A stretch of DNA of 64,000 nucleotides from Sulfuritalea sp. (GTDB taxonomy: Bacteria > Pseudomonadota > Gammaproteobacteria > Burkholderiales > Rhodocyclaceae): positions 620,001 through 684,000 of the forward strand of contig JALNYT010000001.1 in NCBI GenBank assembly GCA_023229685.1, given 5' to 3'. The notes beneath the pieces were generated by a model. It made no database searches, was not told where the DNA came from, and saw only the letters and a program-made list of their open reading frames with translations. The translations under genes were made by a program, and so were the position numbers. Below, piece by piece: positions 16,493 through 23,789 of the stretch (position 1 is the stretch's first letter; every line of letters begins with the position of its first letter).

Positions 16493-18211
16493 GTGCATTC
16501 CAACCTCTTTTCGATCCTGTTGCTGCTCACCGCGGCCGTCGGTGCCGTGGCGCTGGCGCGCCGCTTCAAGCTGCCGAGCATGCTCGCCTATCTGGCGATC
16601 GGCATCGCGCTGGGGCCGCACGGCTTGGCACTGCTGACCGAAACAGACGAAGTGGGAGGCTTTGCCGAGTTTGGCATCGTCTTCCTGATGTTTTCGATCG
16701 GTCTCGAGTTCAGCCTGAAGCGTCTGCAAACCATGCGTACGCTGGTGTTCGGTTTTGGCTCGGCGCAAATGGCGTTGACCGCATTGGGCACCGGCCTGAT
16801 GACGGTGCTTGCTTATGGCCAGGGATGGAAGAGCGGCGTCGCGGTCGGCCTGGCGGTCGCGATGTCCTCGACCGCGATTGTCGCCCGGATGCTTTCGGAA
16901 CGACTCGACCTGCATTCACGTTCCGGACGGCAAACCATGGGCGTCCTGCTGTTTCAGGACCTCGCCGTGGCGCCCTGCCTGATCCTGCTGCCGGCGCTGG
17001 CCGCCCCCGGCGATGACCTGCTGCGTTCGCTGGCAGTGGCGGCCGCGCAGGCTGTCGCCGTGCTGGCGCTGCTGATCTGGGTCGGACAGAAACTGATGGG
17101 CCGAATCCTTGATAGCGCCGCCCAGTACAAGTCCAGCGAATTGCTGATACTGACCACGCTGTGGATCGTGGTCGGCCTGTCTTTTCTCACCGCCCGCAGC
17201 GGCCTGTCCCTGGCCCTCGGCGCCTTCGTCGGCGGCATGCTGATCTCGGAGACAGCCTATCGTCACCACGTCGAAGCCGACGTCCGGCCGTTTCGCGACA
17301 TCCTGCTCGGCCTCTTCTTCGTCACCATCGGCATGATGCTGGACATGCATTACGTCATCGCCAATGCCCACAAGCTGGTGCTGGCCGTCGCCCTGTTGAT
17401 CGGCGGCAAGGCCGTGGTGATGCTACTCATCACGCGGATGGCGAAAACGCCGCTGGTTGCCAGTCTGCGCACCTCGGCACAACTGGCACAGGGCGGCGAG
17501 TTCGGCCTGGTGCTGATCGATCTCGCCCACGAACTGCAGCTGATCAGCAGCAGCGCCTTCCAGATCACGCTGTCGGCCATGCTGCTGTCAATGTTCATCG
17601 CACCCTTTCTGATCGACCGTGCCGCGCGTCTGTCCGGCGACATGGGGCGCGGCAACTGGGCGCACAAGGCCACCGTGATCCATAACATCGCCGTGCATAG
17701 TCTCGATCTCGGCCAGCATGTGGTGATCTGCGGTTACGGGCGCACCGGACAACGCATCGCCGAGTTTCTCGGCATCGAAAATATTCCCTTCATTGCCCTT
17801 GACGTAGACCCGCAACGCATCGCCGAAGCCCGCGCCCAGGGCATCAACGTCGTCTTCGGCAACGCCGACCGGCCCGAAGTCCTGCAGGCCGCGGGGATAG
17901 CGCGCGCGCGCGCCGTGGTCGTCAGCTATCCCGATGCCCATTCCGCCGAGCGTGTGGTGCGAACAGTCCGCGGCGCTCAGCCGGATATTCCCATCGTGGT
18001 GCGCACCACCGACGACAAAGATGTCGCCCGGCTGAAATCTGCCGGGGCGACCGAGGTGATCCCCGAAGTGCTGGAAAGCAGCCTGCTGATCGCCGCCGAA
18101 ACACTGGTGCAGGCCGGGATCCCGATGAAGCGCGCAATCCTTCATGTACGCGCGGCGCGGGCCGATCGCTATGCGTCGCTACGCGACTACTACGCGCCGG
18201 CGAAGAAGTAG
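16493..18211 (+). CDS. Kef-type K+/H+ antiporter with TrkA-N domain (CPA2 family)
   Basis: Residues 1 to about 375 are a Na_H_Exchanger membrane domain with about twelve helices, including MLAYLAIGIALGPHGLALL and the VGVLLFQDLAVAP-like segment MGVLLFQDLAVAPCL. A Rossmann TrkA-N domain follows, starting HVVICGYGRTGQRIAEFLG (about 404). KefB/KefC proteins of this layout expel potassium under electrophile stress. The start is GTG 16493; a TATGAT element lies only 6 nt before it, so the transcript may have almost no leader. No separate KefG/KefF-type ancillary gene is adjacent. The exact KefB/KefC/YbaL class is not resolved. Confidence 0.9.
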   Translation: MHSNLFSILLLLTAAVGAVALARRFKLPSMLAYLAIGIALGPHGLALLTETDEVGGFAEFGIVFLMFSIGLEFSLKRLQTMRTLVFGFGSAQMALTALGTGLMTVLAYGQGWKSGVAVGLAVAMSSTAIVARMLSERLDLHSRSGRQTMGVLLFQDLAVAPCLILLPALAAPGDDLLRSLAVAAAQAVAVLALLIWVGQKLMGRILDSAAQYKSSELLILTTLWIVVGLSFLTARSGLSLALGAFVGGMLISETAYRHHVEADVRPFRDILLGLFFVTIGMMLDMHYVIANAHKLVLAVALLIGGKAVVMLLITRMAKTPLVASLRTSAQLAQGGEFGLVLIDLAHELQLISSSAFQITLSAMLLSMFIAPFLIDRAARLSGDMGRGNWAHKATVIHNIAVHSLDLGQHVVICGYGRTGQRIAEFLGIENIPFIALDVDPQRIAEARAQGINVVFGNADRPEVLQAAGIARARAVVVSYPDAHSAERVVRTVRGAQPDIPIVVRTTDDKDVARLKSAGATEVIPEVLESSLLIAAETLVQAGIPMKRAILHVRAARADRYASLRDYYAPAKK

Positions 18212-18248
18212 AATTCTTCATGCGTATAAACCTGATGTGGAGTAGGTT

Positions 18249-18731
18249 ATGAACAGTTTCCTCCGGCACTGCATCCTGCTGCTCGGCCTGCTGGCGCCGC
18301 ATGCCTTCGGCGCCGACGAACCGATGCTGCTGTCCGGGCAAACCCTCTACCTCCCGGTTTATTCGCATGTCTATCACGGCGATCCGGGCAAGGACGGCAA
18401 GCTCGCACAGACGCTGGTCTCGACCCATATCAGCATCCGCAATACCGATCCGCAAATAGCCATCCGGCTTGTTTCGGCACGCTACTACGACACCGTCGGC
18501 AAACTGGTGCGGTCTTACGTCACTGCACCGGTGACGATTCCGCCACTCGGCACCCATGAGATCTTCGTGCCGCGCACCGACACCGCCGGCGGCTCGGGCG
18601 CCAACTTCCTGATCGCCTGGACCGCCGAAGCGCCGGCCAATCCGCCGATCGTCGAGGCGCTTCACGCCGACATCCGCGAAGCCCGCACCCTGATGTTCAT
18701 CACCACCGGGCAACCGATCAAGGCCCGCTAG
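18249..18731 (+). CDS. Exported DUF3124-family protein
   Basis: This 160-residue protein has a signal peptide (cleavage near AFGA, residue 22) and a mature domain of beta-strand character with the segments GQTLYLPVYSHVYHGD and STHISIRNTDPQ, which I recognise as DUF3124. The function of the family is unknown. It lies 37 nt after the Kef-type antiporter gene on the same strand and may be co-transcribed. It has no cysteine, so it is neither a lipoprotein nor disulfide-bonded. Confidence 0.7.
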   Translation: MNSFLRHCILLLGLLAPHAFGADEPMLLSGQTLYLPVYSHVYHGDPGKDGKLAQTLVSTHISIRNTDPQIAIRLVSARYYDTVGKLVRSYVTAPVTIPPLGTHEIFVPRTDTAGGSGANFLIAWTAEAPANPPIVEALHADIREARTLMFITTGQPIKAR

Positions 18732-18771
18732 GAATCCTCGCAGGTTACGTCCACGGACGCGACTCCCGCGC

Positions 18772-18788
18772 TTAAGCGCCGTTTAAGC
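18772..18788 (+). promoter_or_regulatory. PmrA/QseB-type response-regulator box
   Basis: The direct repeat CTTAAG-N5-TTTAAG (18772-18777 and 18783-18788) matches the YTTAAK-N5-YTTAAK site bound by PmrA/BasR and QseB regulators. It is about 45 bp before the start of the SHP cytochrome gene and 10 bp upstream of a weak -10 (CATGAT, 18799-18804). The same operon encodes an OmpR-family regulator of this class, so autoregulation is likely. Confidence 0.75.
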
Positions 18789-18833
18789 TGCGCCCTCCAT
18801 GATTCGCTGCACTCAACAACCATGGAGGTTCCC

Positions 18834-19214
18834 ATGCGACACATTCTCATCATTGCAGCCGCACTCTTCGCCGCAGACGTCCAGGCCGAAACCCCGCGCG
18901 ACTTTCTGACGCGCTTCGAGAAGGAAGCCGGCGCGGTCGCTTCCGCCGAGCGCGGCGCACGCTTCTTCACCACCAAGCAGGGCGGCGAGTGGAGTTGTGC
19001 CTCCTGCCACACCGAACGGCCGATGCAAGCGGGTCGTCACGCCAAGACCGGCAAGGCCATCACGCCGCTGGCACCGGCGGCCAATGCCGAACGCTTTACC
19101 GATGCCGCCAAGGTGGACAAATGGTTCCGCCGCAACTGCAACGACACCCTCAATCGACTCTGCAGCGCCCAGGAAAAGGCCGACGTAATGGCCTGGCTGC
19201 TGGCCCTCAAGTAA
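18834..19214 (+). CDS. SHP-type monoheme cytochrome c (DUF1924)
   Basis: The protein of 126 residues has a signal peptide (cleavage near VQA, residue 18) and a single heme site CASCH at residues 55-59. The C-terminal pattern N101-C102-N103...C110, followed by EKADVMAWL, matches the sphaeroides heme protein family, where an asparagine is the sixth heme ligand and two cysteines form a disulfide. SHP can bind oxygen in the reduced state; its role is unsettled. ATG 18834 is chosen because the GGAGG ribosome site overlaps an earlier in-frame ATG. Genes for a diheme cytochrome and a cytochrome b follow directly, the known SHP partners. Confidence 0.88.
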   Translation: MRHILIIAAALFAADVQAETPRDFLTRFEKEAGAVASAERGARFFTTKQGGEWSCASCHTERPMQAGRHAKTGKAITPLAPAANAERFTDAAKVDKWFRRNCNDTLNRLCSAQEKADVMAWLLALK

Positions 19215-19227
19215 TCCGGAGAACATC

Positions 19228-19698
19228 ATGAAACGAATCATTGCCCCATCTCTGTTCGCCCTGCTGGCCGCCCTTGCCCTGCCGGCCCAGGCCGACAGCT
19301 ACCGCCTGCCGAAAAACGCCGTTTTTGAAGAAGAATGCAGCTCCTGCCACATCGCCTTTCCGCCGCAAATGCTGCATGCCGATTCCTGGCGTGCCATGAT
19401 GGGCGATCTGTCGCGTCACTTCGGTTCCGACGCCAGCATCGACGAAAAACACCGTGTCGCCATCACCGACTTTCTGGTCGCCAATGCCGGCGGCCGCAAG
19501 ACGGGAGACACTCGCGATGCACAGGGCAAGCCGCTGCTGCGCATCACCGAGACCGCGCGCTTCGCCAAGAAGCATCGCGAGATATCTGCCGCGACCTGGA
19601 AACGACCGTCGATCAAGAGTCCGGCCAACTGCGCCGCCTGCCATCCCCTCGCGGCGGCCGGCGAATACAGCGATCATTCGGCCGTCAGTCCCAAGTGA
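19228..19698 (+). CDS. Diheme cytochrome c (DHC type)
   Basis: A signal peptide (cleavage near AQA, residue 22) is followed by a first heme site CSSCH at residues 37-41 and a second, CAACH, at 135-139. The segment between (HADSWRAMMGDLSRHFG) is typical of DHC, the high-affinity redox partner of SHP in purple bacteria and relatives. It would pass electrons between the membrane cytochrome b and SHP in the periplasm. It starts 13 nt after the SHP gene and ends 8 nt before the cytochrome b gene. Confidence 0.88.
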   Translation: MKRIIAPSLFALLAALALPAQADSYRLPKNAVFEEECSSCHIAFPPQMLHADSWRAMMGDLSRHFGSDASIDEKHRVAITDFLVANAGGRKTGDTRDAQGKPLLRITETARFAKKHREISAATWKRPSIKSPANCAACHPLAAAGEYSDHSAVSPK

Positions 19699-19706
19699 GG
19701 ACCATC

Positions 19707-20255
19707 ATGAACACGGAAACCAAACCCATCCGCGTCTGGGACCTGCCGACGCGACTCTTCCACTGGTCGCTGGTGGCGAGTTTCGCCATCGCATTCCTTA
19801 CCGCGGAATCCGAAAAGCTGCGCGACATTCACGTGGTCGCCGGCTACACCCTCGCCGGGCTGATCGCCTTCCGCCTGCTGTGGGGTATCGTTGGCGGCGG
19901 TTATTCGCGCTTTGCCGAATTCCTGCCGACGCCGCGGAAGCTGGTCGACTACCTCAAGTCCCTGATGAATGGAACGCCGCAGCACTATGTCGGCCACAAC
20001 CCGGCCGGCGCGGTGGCCATCTTCCTGCTGCTCGGCTTCGGCATCGTCGCCGCTGCCAGCGGCTGGGCCACCTACGAGGATCTGGGCGGACACTTCATGG
20101 AAGAACTGCACGAAGGCGCCTCCAATGGCATGATGGCGATTGTTGTCATTCACATTGCGGGTGTCATTGTCAGCAGTTGGCTGCACCGCGAAAACCTGGT
20201 CCTGGCCATGATTACCGGCTGGAAGAAACTGCGTAATGAGAATTCTGCTGGTTGA
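19707..20255 (+). CDS. Cytochrome b561-family membrane protein, SHP/DHC partner
   Basis: The 182-residue protein opens with IRVWDLPTRLFHWSLVASF, the first helix of the Ni,Fe-hydrogenase/cytochrome b561 family with its heme-ligand histidine. It has four hydrophobic segments; further candidate ligands are the His in RDIHVVAGYTLAG and VVIHIAGVI. It likely links the quinone pool to the diheme cytochrome. ATG 19707 has GAGG upstream; the frame is open further back inside the DHC gene. Its end overlaps the response regulator gene by 20 nt, tying electron transfer to signalling. Confidence 0.88.
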   Translation: MNTETKPIRVWDLPTRLFHWSLVASFAIAFLTAESEKLRDIHVVAGYTLAGLIAFRLLWGIVGGGYSRFAEFLPTPRKLVDYLKSLMNGTPQHYVGHNPAGAVAIFLLLGFGIVAAASGWATYEDLGGHFMEELHEGASNGMMAIVVIHIAGVIVSSWLHRENLVLAMITGWKKLRNENSAG

Positions 20256-20907
20256 AGATGACGCCCTGCTCGGCGACGCGCTCCAGGTCGGCCTGCGTCA
20301 GGCCGACCACGTCGTCGACTGGGTCAGGGACGGTGTCAGTGCCGAAACAGCGCTGGCCACCGAGGACTACGCGGCCGTAGTCCTCGATCTCGGCCTGCCA
20401 CGGCTGGATGGCCTGGAAGTGCTGCGCCATCTGCGGGCGAAAAAGAAGGCGCTGCCGGTGCTGGTCCTGACTGCGCGCGACACGGTCGACGACCGCATCC
20501 GGGGGCTCGATGCAGGGGCCGATGATTACCTGGTCAAGCCCTTCGATCTGGGCGAGCTGACGGCCCGTTTGCGCGCGCTGCTGCGTCGCGCCGGCGGCCA
20601 GCCGTCACCCGTGCTGGCCGTGGCCGGGGTAACGCTCGACCCGGCGACGCGGCGGGTGGAATGCAACGGCCAGGAAGTCGAGCTCTCGGCCAAGGAATAC
20701 GCCCTGCTGCACGCCCTGATGCAACAACCGGGACGCGCCCTTTCGCGCGCCCAACTGGAGCAGCACCTCTACGCCTGGGGCGACGAAATCGGCAGCAACA
20801 CGGTCGAGGTCTACATCCACCACCTGCGCCGCAAGCTGGGGGCGGACATTATCCGCACGCTGCGCGGCATCGGTTACGTCGTGGCGAAGAACGGAGCGTC
20901 ATCATGA
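20236..20907 (+). CDS. OmpR-family response regulator (QseB/PmrA-like)
   Basis: This regulator of 223 residues has a receiver domain with acidic pocket EDD at 7-9, phospho-acceptor Asp51 in VVLDLGLPRLDG, and Lys in the DYLVKPFDLGEL segment. A winged-helix domain follows (VEVYIHHLRRKLGADIIRTLRG). It resembles QseB/PmrA. A matching CTTAAG-type direct repeat precedes the operon. The gene starts inside the end of the cytochrome b gene and its stop overlaps the kinase start (ATGA), which means tight co-expression. Confidence 0.93.
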   Translation: MRILLVEDDALLGDALQVGLRQADHVVDWVRDGVSAETALATEDYAAVVLDLGLPRLDGLEVLRHLRAKKKALPVLVLTARDTVDDRIRGLDAGADDYLVKPFDLGELTARLRALLRRAGGQPSPVLAVAGVTLDPATRRVECNGQEVELSAKEYALLHALMQQPGRALSRAQLEQHLYAWGDEIGSNTVEVYIHHLRRKLGADIIRTLRGIGYVVAKNGASS

Positions 20908-22007
20908 AGCGACCACGGTCCCTGCGCACCCGGCTGGTCGGCCTGACCCTGCTGGCGGTGGCCGTGGTCTGGCTGCTGACCGCCTTTGTCACCTGGCGCG
21001 AAGCGCGTCACGAACTCGAAGACCTGCTGGCCCATCCGCCGAGTACCAGCGCCGCCCACTTTGCCAAGGAACGCAATGAGGTGGCCGCTGAAATAGCAGG
21101 GCAACTGCTCAAACCCATGCTGTTCGCCCTGCCCGCGCTGGCGCTGCTGCTGGTGGTCGCCATCGGCTTTGCGCTGACGCCCTTGCGCCGGCTCGCCCGA
21201 GATGTCGCCGCCCGAACACCCGACCGGCTCGACCCGCTGCCCGTCGAAGCCCTTCCCAGCGAAGTCGCACCGCTGGTGACGCGACTCAACAGCCTGTTCG
21301 CCGACATCATGCGGGCGCTGGAAAACGAGCGCCGCTTTACGGCCGACGCAGCCCATGAGCTGCGCACGCCGCTCGCCGCACTCAAGGCACAGGCGCAAGT
21401 CGCGCTGGCTTCGGTCGACGCCACGGAAAGACAGCATGCACTGACTCAAATTCTGGTCGGCTGCGACCGCGCCACGCATCTGGTGGCGCAGTTGCTGACC
21501 CTAGCGCGACTGGATGCCGACACGCCGCAGCAGACGCAGGACGTGGCGCTGCGAGCCATTGCCGAAGAAGTCCTGGCGATGAGCGCGGGCGAAGCCATCG
21601 AGCGCGGCTGCGAGCTGGTGCTGCACGACGGTGACGCGCAGGTCCGCGGCGACGCCGTGCTGCTGCAGGTCTTGCTGCGCAATCTGGTCGACAACGCCCT
21701 GCGCCACGGCGGCGGCACGCAGATCGAGGTCTCCATCACCCGCCGTAACGACCGTGCCGTGCTGACCGTCAGCGACAACGGGCGCGGCATTGCGGCAGAC
21801 GAACGCGAGCGGGTGCAGCAGCGCTTTTACCGTAGCGCCAGCGCCGACTCTTCGGGCAGCGGGCTCGGGCTTTCCATCGTCGGGCGCATCGCCGAACTGC
21901 ACCGCGGCGCCGTCGAGATTGACGCTCCCGCCGCCGGCAATGGCGTTGCGCTGCGCGTGTCGCTGCCGCTCGCCATCGGCAAACGAGCCAACAGCGCCGA
22001 CAGGTAA
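20904..22007 (+). CDS. Sensor histidine kinase (QseC-like)
   Basis: The kinase has 367 residues. There are two membrane helices (about 10-30 and 70-90) that enclose a periplasmic loop of only about 40 residues, then a HAMP-like linker and the dimerisation H-box DAAHELRTPLAAL with phospho-accepting His151. The ATP-binding domain shows the N-box NLVDNALRHGG and G-boxes SDNGRGI and GSGLGLSIV. The sensor loop is much shorter than in E. coli QseC, so the signal may be sensed in the membrane or through a partner. The frame is open upstream, but ATG 20904 overlapping the regulator stop is the natural start. Confidence 0.92.
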   Translation: MKRPRSLRTRLVGLTLLAVAVVWLLTAFVTWREARHELEDLLAHPPSTSAAHFAKERNEVAAEIAGQLLKPMLFALPALALLLVVAIGFALTPLRRLARDVAARTPDRLDPLPVEALPSEVAPLVTRLNSLFADIMRALENERRFTADAAHELRTPLAALKAQAQVALASVDATERQHALTQILVGCDRATHLVAQLLTLARLDADTPQQTQDVALRAIAEEVLAMSAGEAIERGCELVLHDGDAQVRGDAVLLQVLLRNLVDNALRHGGGTQIEVSITRRNDRAVLTVSDNGRGIAADERERVQQRFYRSASADSSGSGLGLSIVGRIAELHRGAVEIDAPAAGNGVALRVSLPLAIGKRANSADR

Positions 22008-22083
22008 TTATGATGTAGCGTAAACTGCGATGGTGTCCGCCGCAAAGCCACGGGCGGCCCAATGCATTCGGTCAGCAACCATC

Positions 22084-23523
22084 ATGGAACTGCTTTACGC
22101 CACGCTGCAAAGCGGACTTGCCAGCCTCGCTTCCTATCTCGCGGCCCATGTCCTGCTCTGTCTGGTGCCGGCATTCTTCGTCGCCGGCGCCTTGTCGGCC
22201 CTGGTGCCGCAACAGTCGGTTGTCCGCTTTCTCGGCCCGGACGCGCCGAAGTGGGTCGCTTACCCGGCAGCGGCAGGTGCCGGCAGCCTGCTCGCCGTCT
22301 GTTCATGCACCGTGCAACCGCTCTTTGCCGGGATCTACAGCAAGGGCGCCGGACTCGGGCCCGGCATCACCTTCCTGTTCTTCGCCCCGGCGGCGAACAT
22401 CCTCGCCCTTTCCTACACGGGTGTCGCGCTCGGGGCCGACTTTGCGATTGCCCGTGTCGTGCTGTCGCTGTGCTTCGGCATCGGAATCGGCATGATCATG
22501 GCGCTGCTGTTCCACCGCGACGATGCGGCGCGCCTCGCCAATGCCGCGGCCTTCACCGGCGGCGAAGGCATCAGCCGCCGCGCCGTCGTCTTTCTTATCG
22601 CATTGATCGCCTTGCTGATTGCCGGCACGCTCAAGCTCGACTTCCTGACTGCCAGGCTGACCACCTTCGACGTCACACTGCCCGCTGCCCTGCCGGCGCA
22701 GGCACTGCTCGACCGCCTGGTTCCGATCGACGCCATCAAGGGAAACGAAGGTCTCAGCCTGCAAGGGGTCGTCCTGATCATCATGCTGGCCCTGATCGGC
22801 GCCACCGGGCTGCGCGGACTCGGCAAGGTTGACGAAGGATTCAACCGGCTGACGAAGCTCTGCCTTGGCCTGATCGCCGCGACGCTGGTCTTCGCCGCGC
22901 TCGGCATGCAGACCAGCGGCGAGGGCCTGACGATCGCCATCACCGGACGCACGCTCGCCGTCGCCGCGCTGCTCGCCTTGCTGGTCCCGCTGGCGCGGCG
23001 CTTCGACGCCTGGGACATACAGCAATGGCTGTGGGAAACCTGGCGCTTCGTCCGTCAGATATTTCCGCTGCTCGTCATCGGCGTCTTTCTCGTCGGCGTG
23101 ATCCGCGTCTTCATCCGCCCGGAATGGATTCAGGCCGTCGCCGGCAGCAACACGCTGCTGGGCAACCTCGCCGGCGTGGTCTTCGGCGTCTTCATGTACT
23201 TCCCGACCCTGGTCGAGGTGCCGATCGCCAAGATGTTCCTTTCGCTCGGCATGCACCCTGGTCCCCTGATCGCCTACCTGATGGCCGATCCGGAACTATC
23301 GCTGCAGAGTATCCTGATTACCACGGCGATCATCGGCAAGCTCAAGACCTGGACCTATGTCGGCCTGGTTGCCTTGTTCTCGACGGCTTCCGGTCTCGCC
23401 TACGGCGCCTGGGTCGACGGTGCGGCAATTGCCGGAATAGCGTTGGCGATCGCGGCTTTTATCGGGGTAGTGGTCGCCGCACTGCATTTTGTGGATAGAC
23501 GTCACGTGCGCAGTGCGGCCTGA
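22084..23523 (+). CDS. Permease of the YraQ/DUF318 (ArsP-like) family
   Basis: The 479-residue integral membrane protein has two similar halves. The first contains LLAVCSCTVQPLFAGIYSKGAGLGPGITFLFFAPAAN (motif about residues 72-108) and the second a related segment around GVFMYFPTLVEVPIAKMFLSLGMHPGP. DUF318 permeases include ArsP, which exports organoarsenicals, but most members have no assigned substrate. The CSC motif here is a possible metal or metalloid site. A small thioredoxin-like gene follows 19 nt later, a common pairing for this family. ATG 22084 is preferred over 22030 because the longer version adds an unrelated basic tail. Confidence 0.82.
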   Translation: MELLYATLQSGLASLASYLAAHVLLCLVPAFFVAGALSALVPQQSVVRFLGPDAPKWVAYPAAAGAGSLLAVCSCTVQPLFAGIYSKGAGLGPGITFLFFAPAANILALSYTGVALGADFAIARVVLSLCFGIGIGMIMALLFHRDDAARLANAAAFTGGEGISRRAVVFLIALIALLIAGTLKLDFLTARLTTFDVTLPAALPAQALLDRLVPIDAIKGNEGLSLQGVVLIIMLALIGATGLRGLGKVDEGFNRLTKLCLGLIAATLVFAALGMQTSGEGLTIAITGRTLAVAALLALLVPLARRFDAWDIQQWLWETWRFVRQIFPLLVIGVFLVGVIRVFIRPEWIQAVAGSNTLLGNLAGVVFGVFMYFPTLVEVPIAKMFLSLGMHPGPLIAYLMADPELSLQSILITTAIIGKLKTWTYVGLVALFSTASGLAYGAWVDGAAIAGIALAIAAFIGVVVAALHFVDRRHVRSAA

Positions 23524-23542
23524 TCGTTCCGGGAGACTCAAC

Positions 23543-23779
23543 ATGGATATCAAGATACTCGGCAGTGGCTGCCCCAAGTGCCAGCGACTCGAACAGCTCA
23601 CCCGCGAGGTCGCAAGCGAAGCCGGTGTCGCGGTAGATGTCGAGCATGTGCGCGATATTGCGAAAATCATGGAGTTTGCTGTCCTCAGTACGCCGGCACT
23701 GGTCATCGACGGCGAGGTAAAAGTCGCCGGTCGCATGCCGAGCAAAGGCGAAATCGGTCGCTGGCTAGGCAAGGCCTGA
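23543..23779 (+). CDS. Mini-thioredoxin (redox-active disulfide protein 2 family)
   Basis: This 78-residue protein is a minimal thioredoxin fold with active-site motif GCPKC (Cys10, Cys13), the cis-proline segment STPALVIDG, and no other domains. Such small cytoplasmic proteins (TM0996/MTH895 type) are often coded beside YraQ permeases, and may reduce or deliver the permease substrate; that is inference. GGGAGA precedes ATG 23543. The P-type ATPase gene starts 10 nt after its stop, so the three genes form one probable operon. Confidence 0.88.
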   Translation: MDIKILGSGCPKCQRLEQLTREVASEAGVAVDVEHVRDIAKIMEFAVLSTPALVIDGEVKVAGRMPSKGEIGRWLGKA

Positions 23780-23789
23780 TGAGGTCGAC

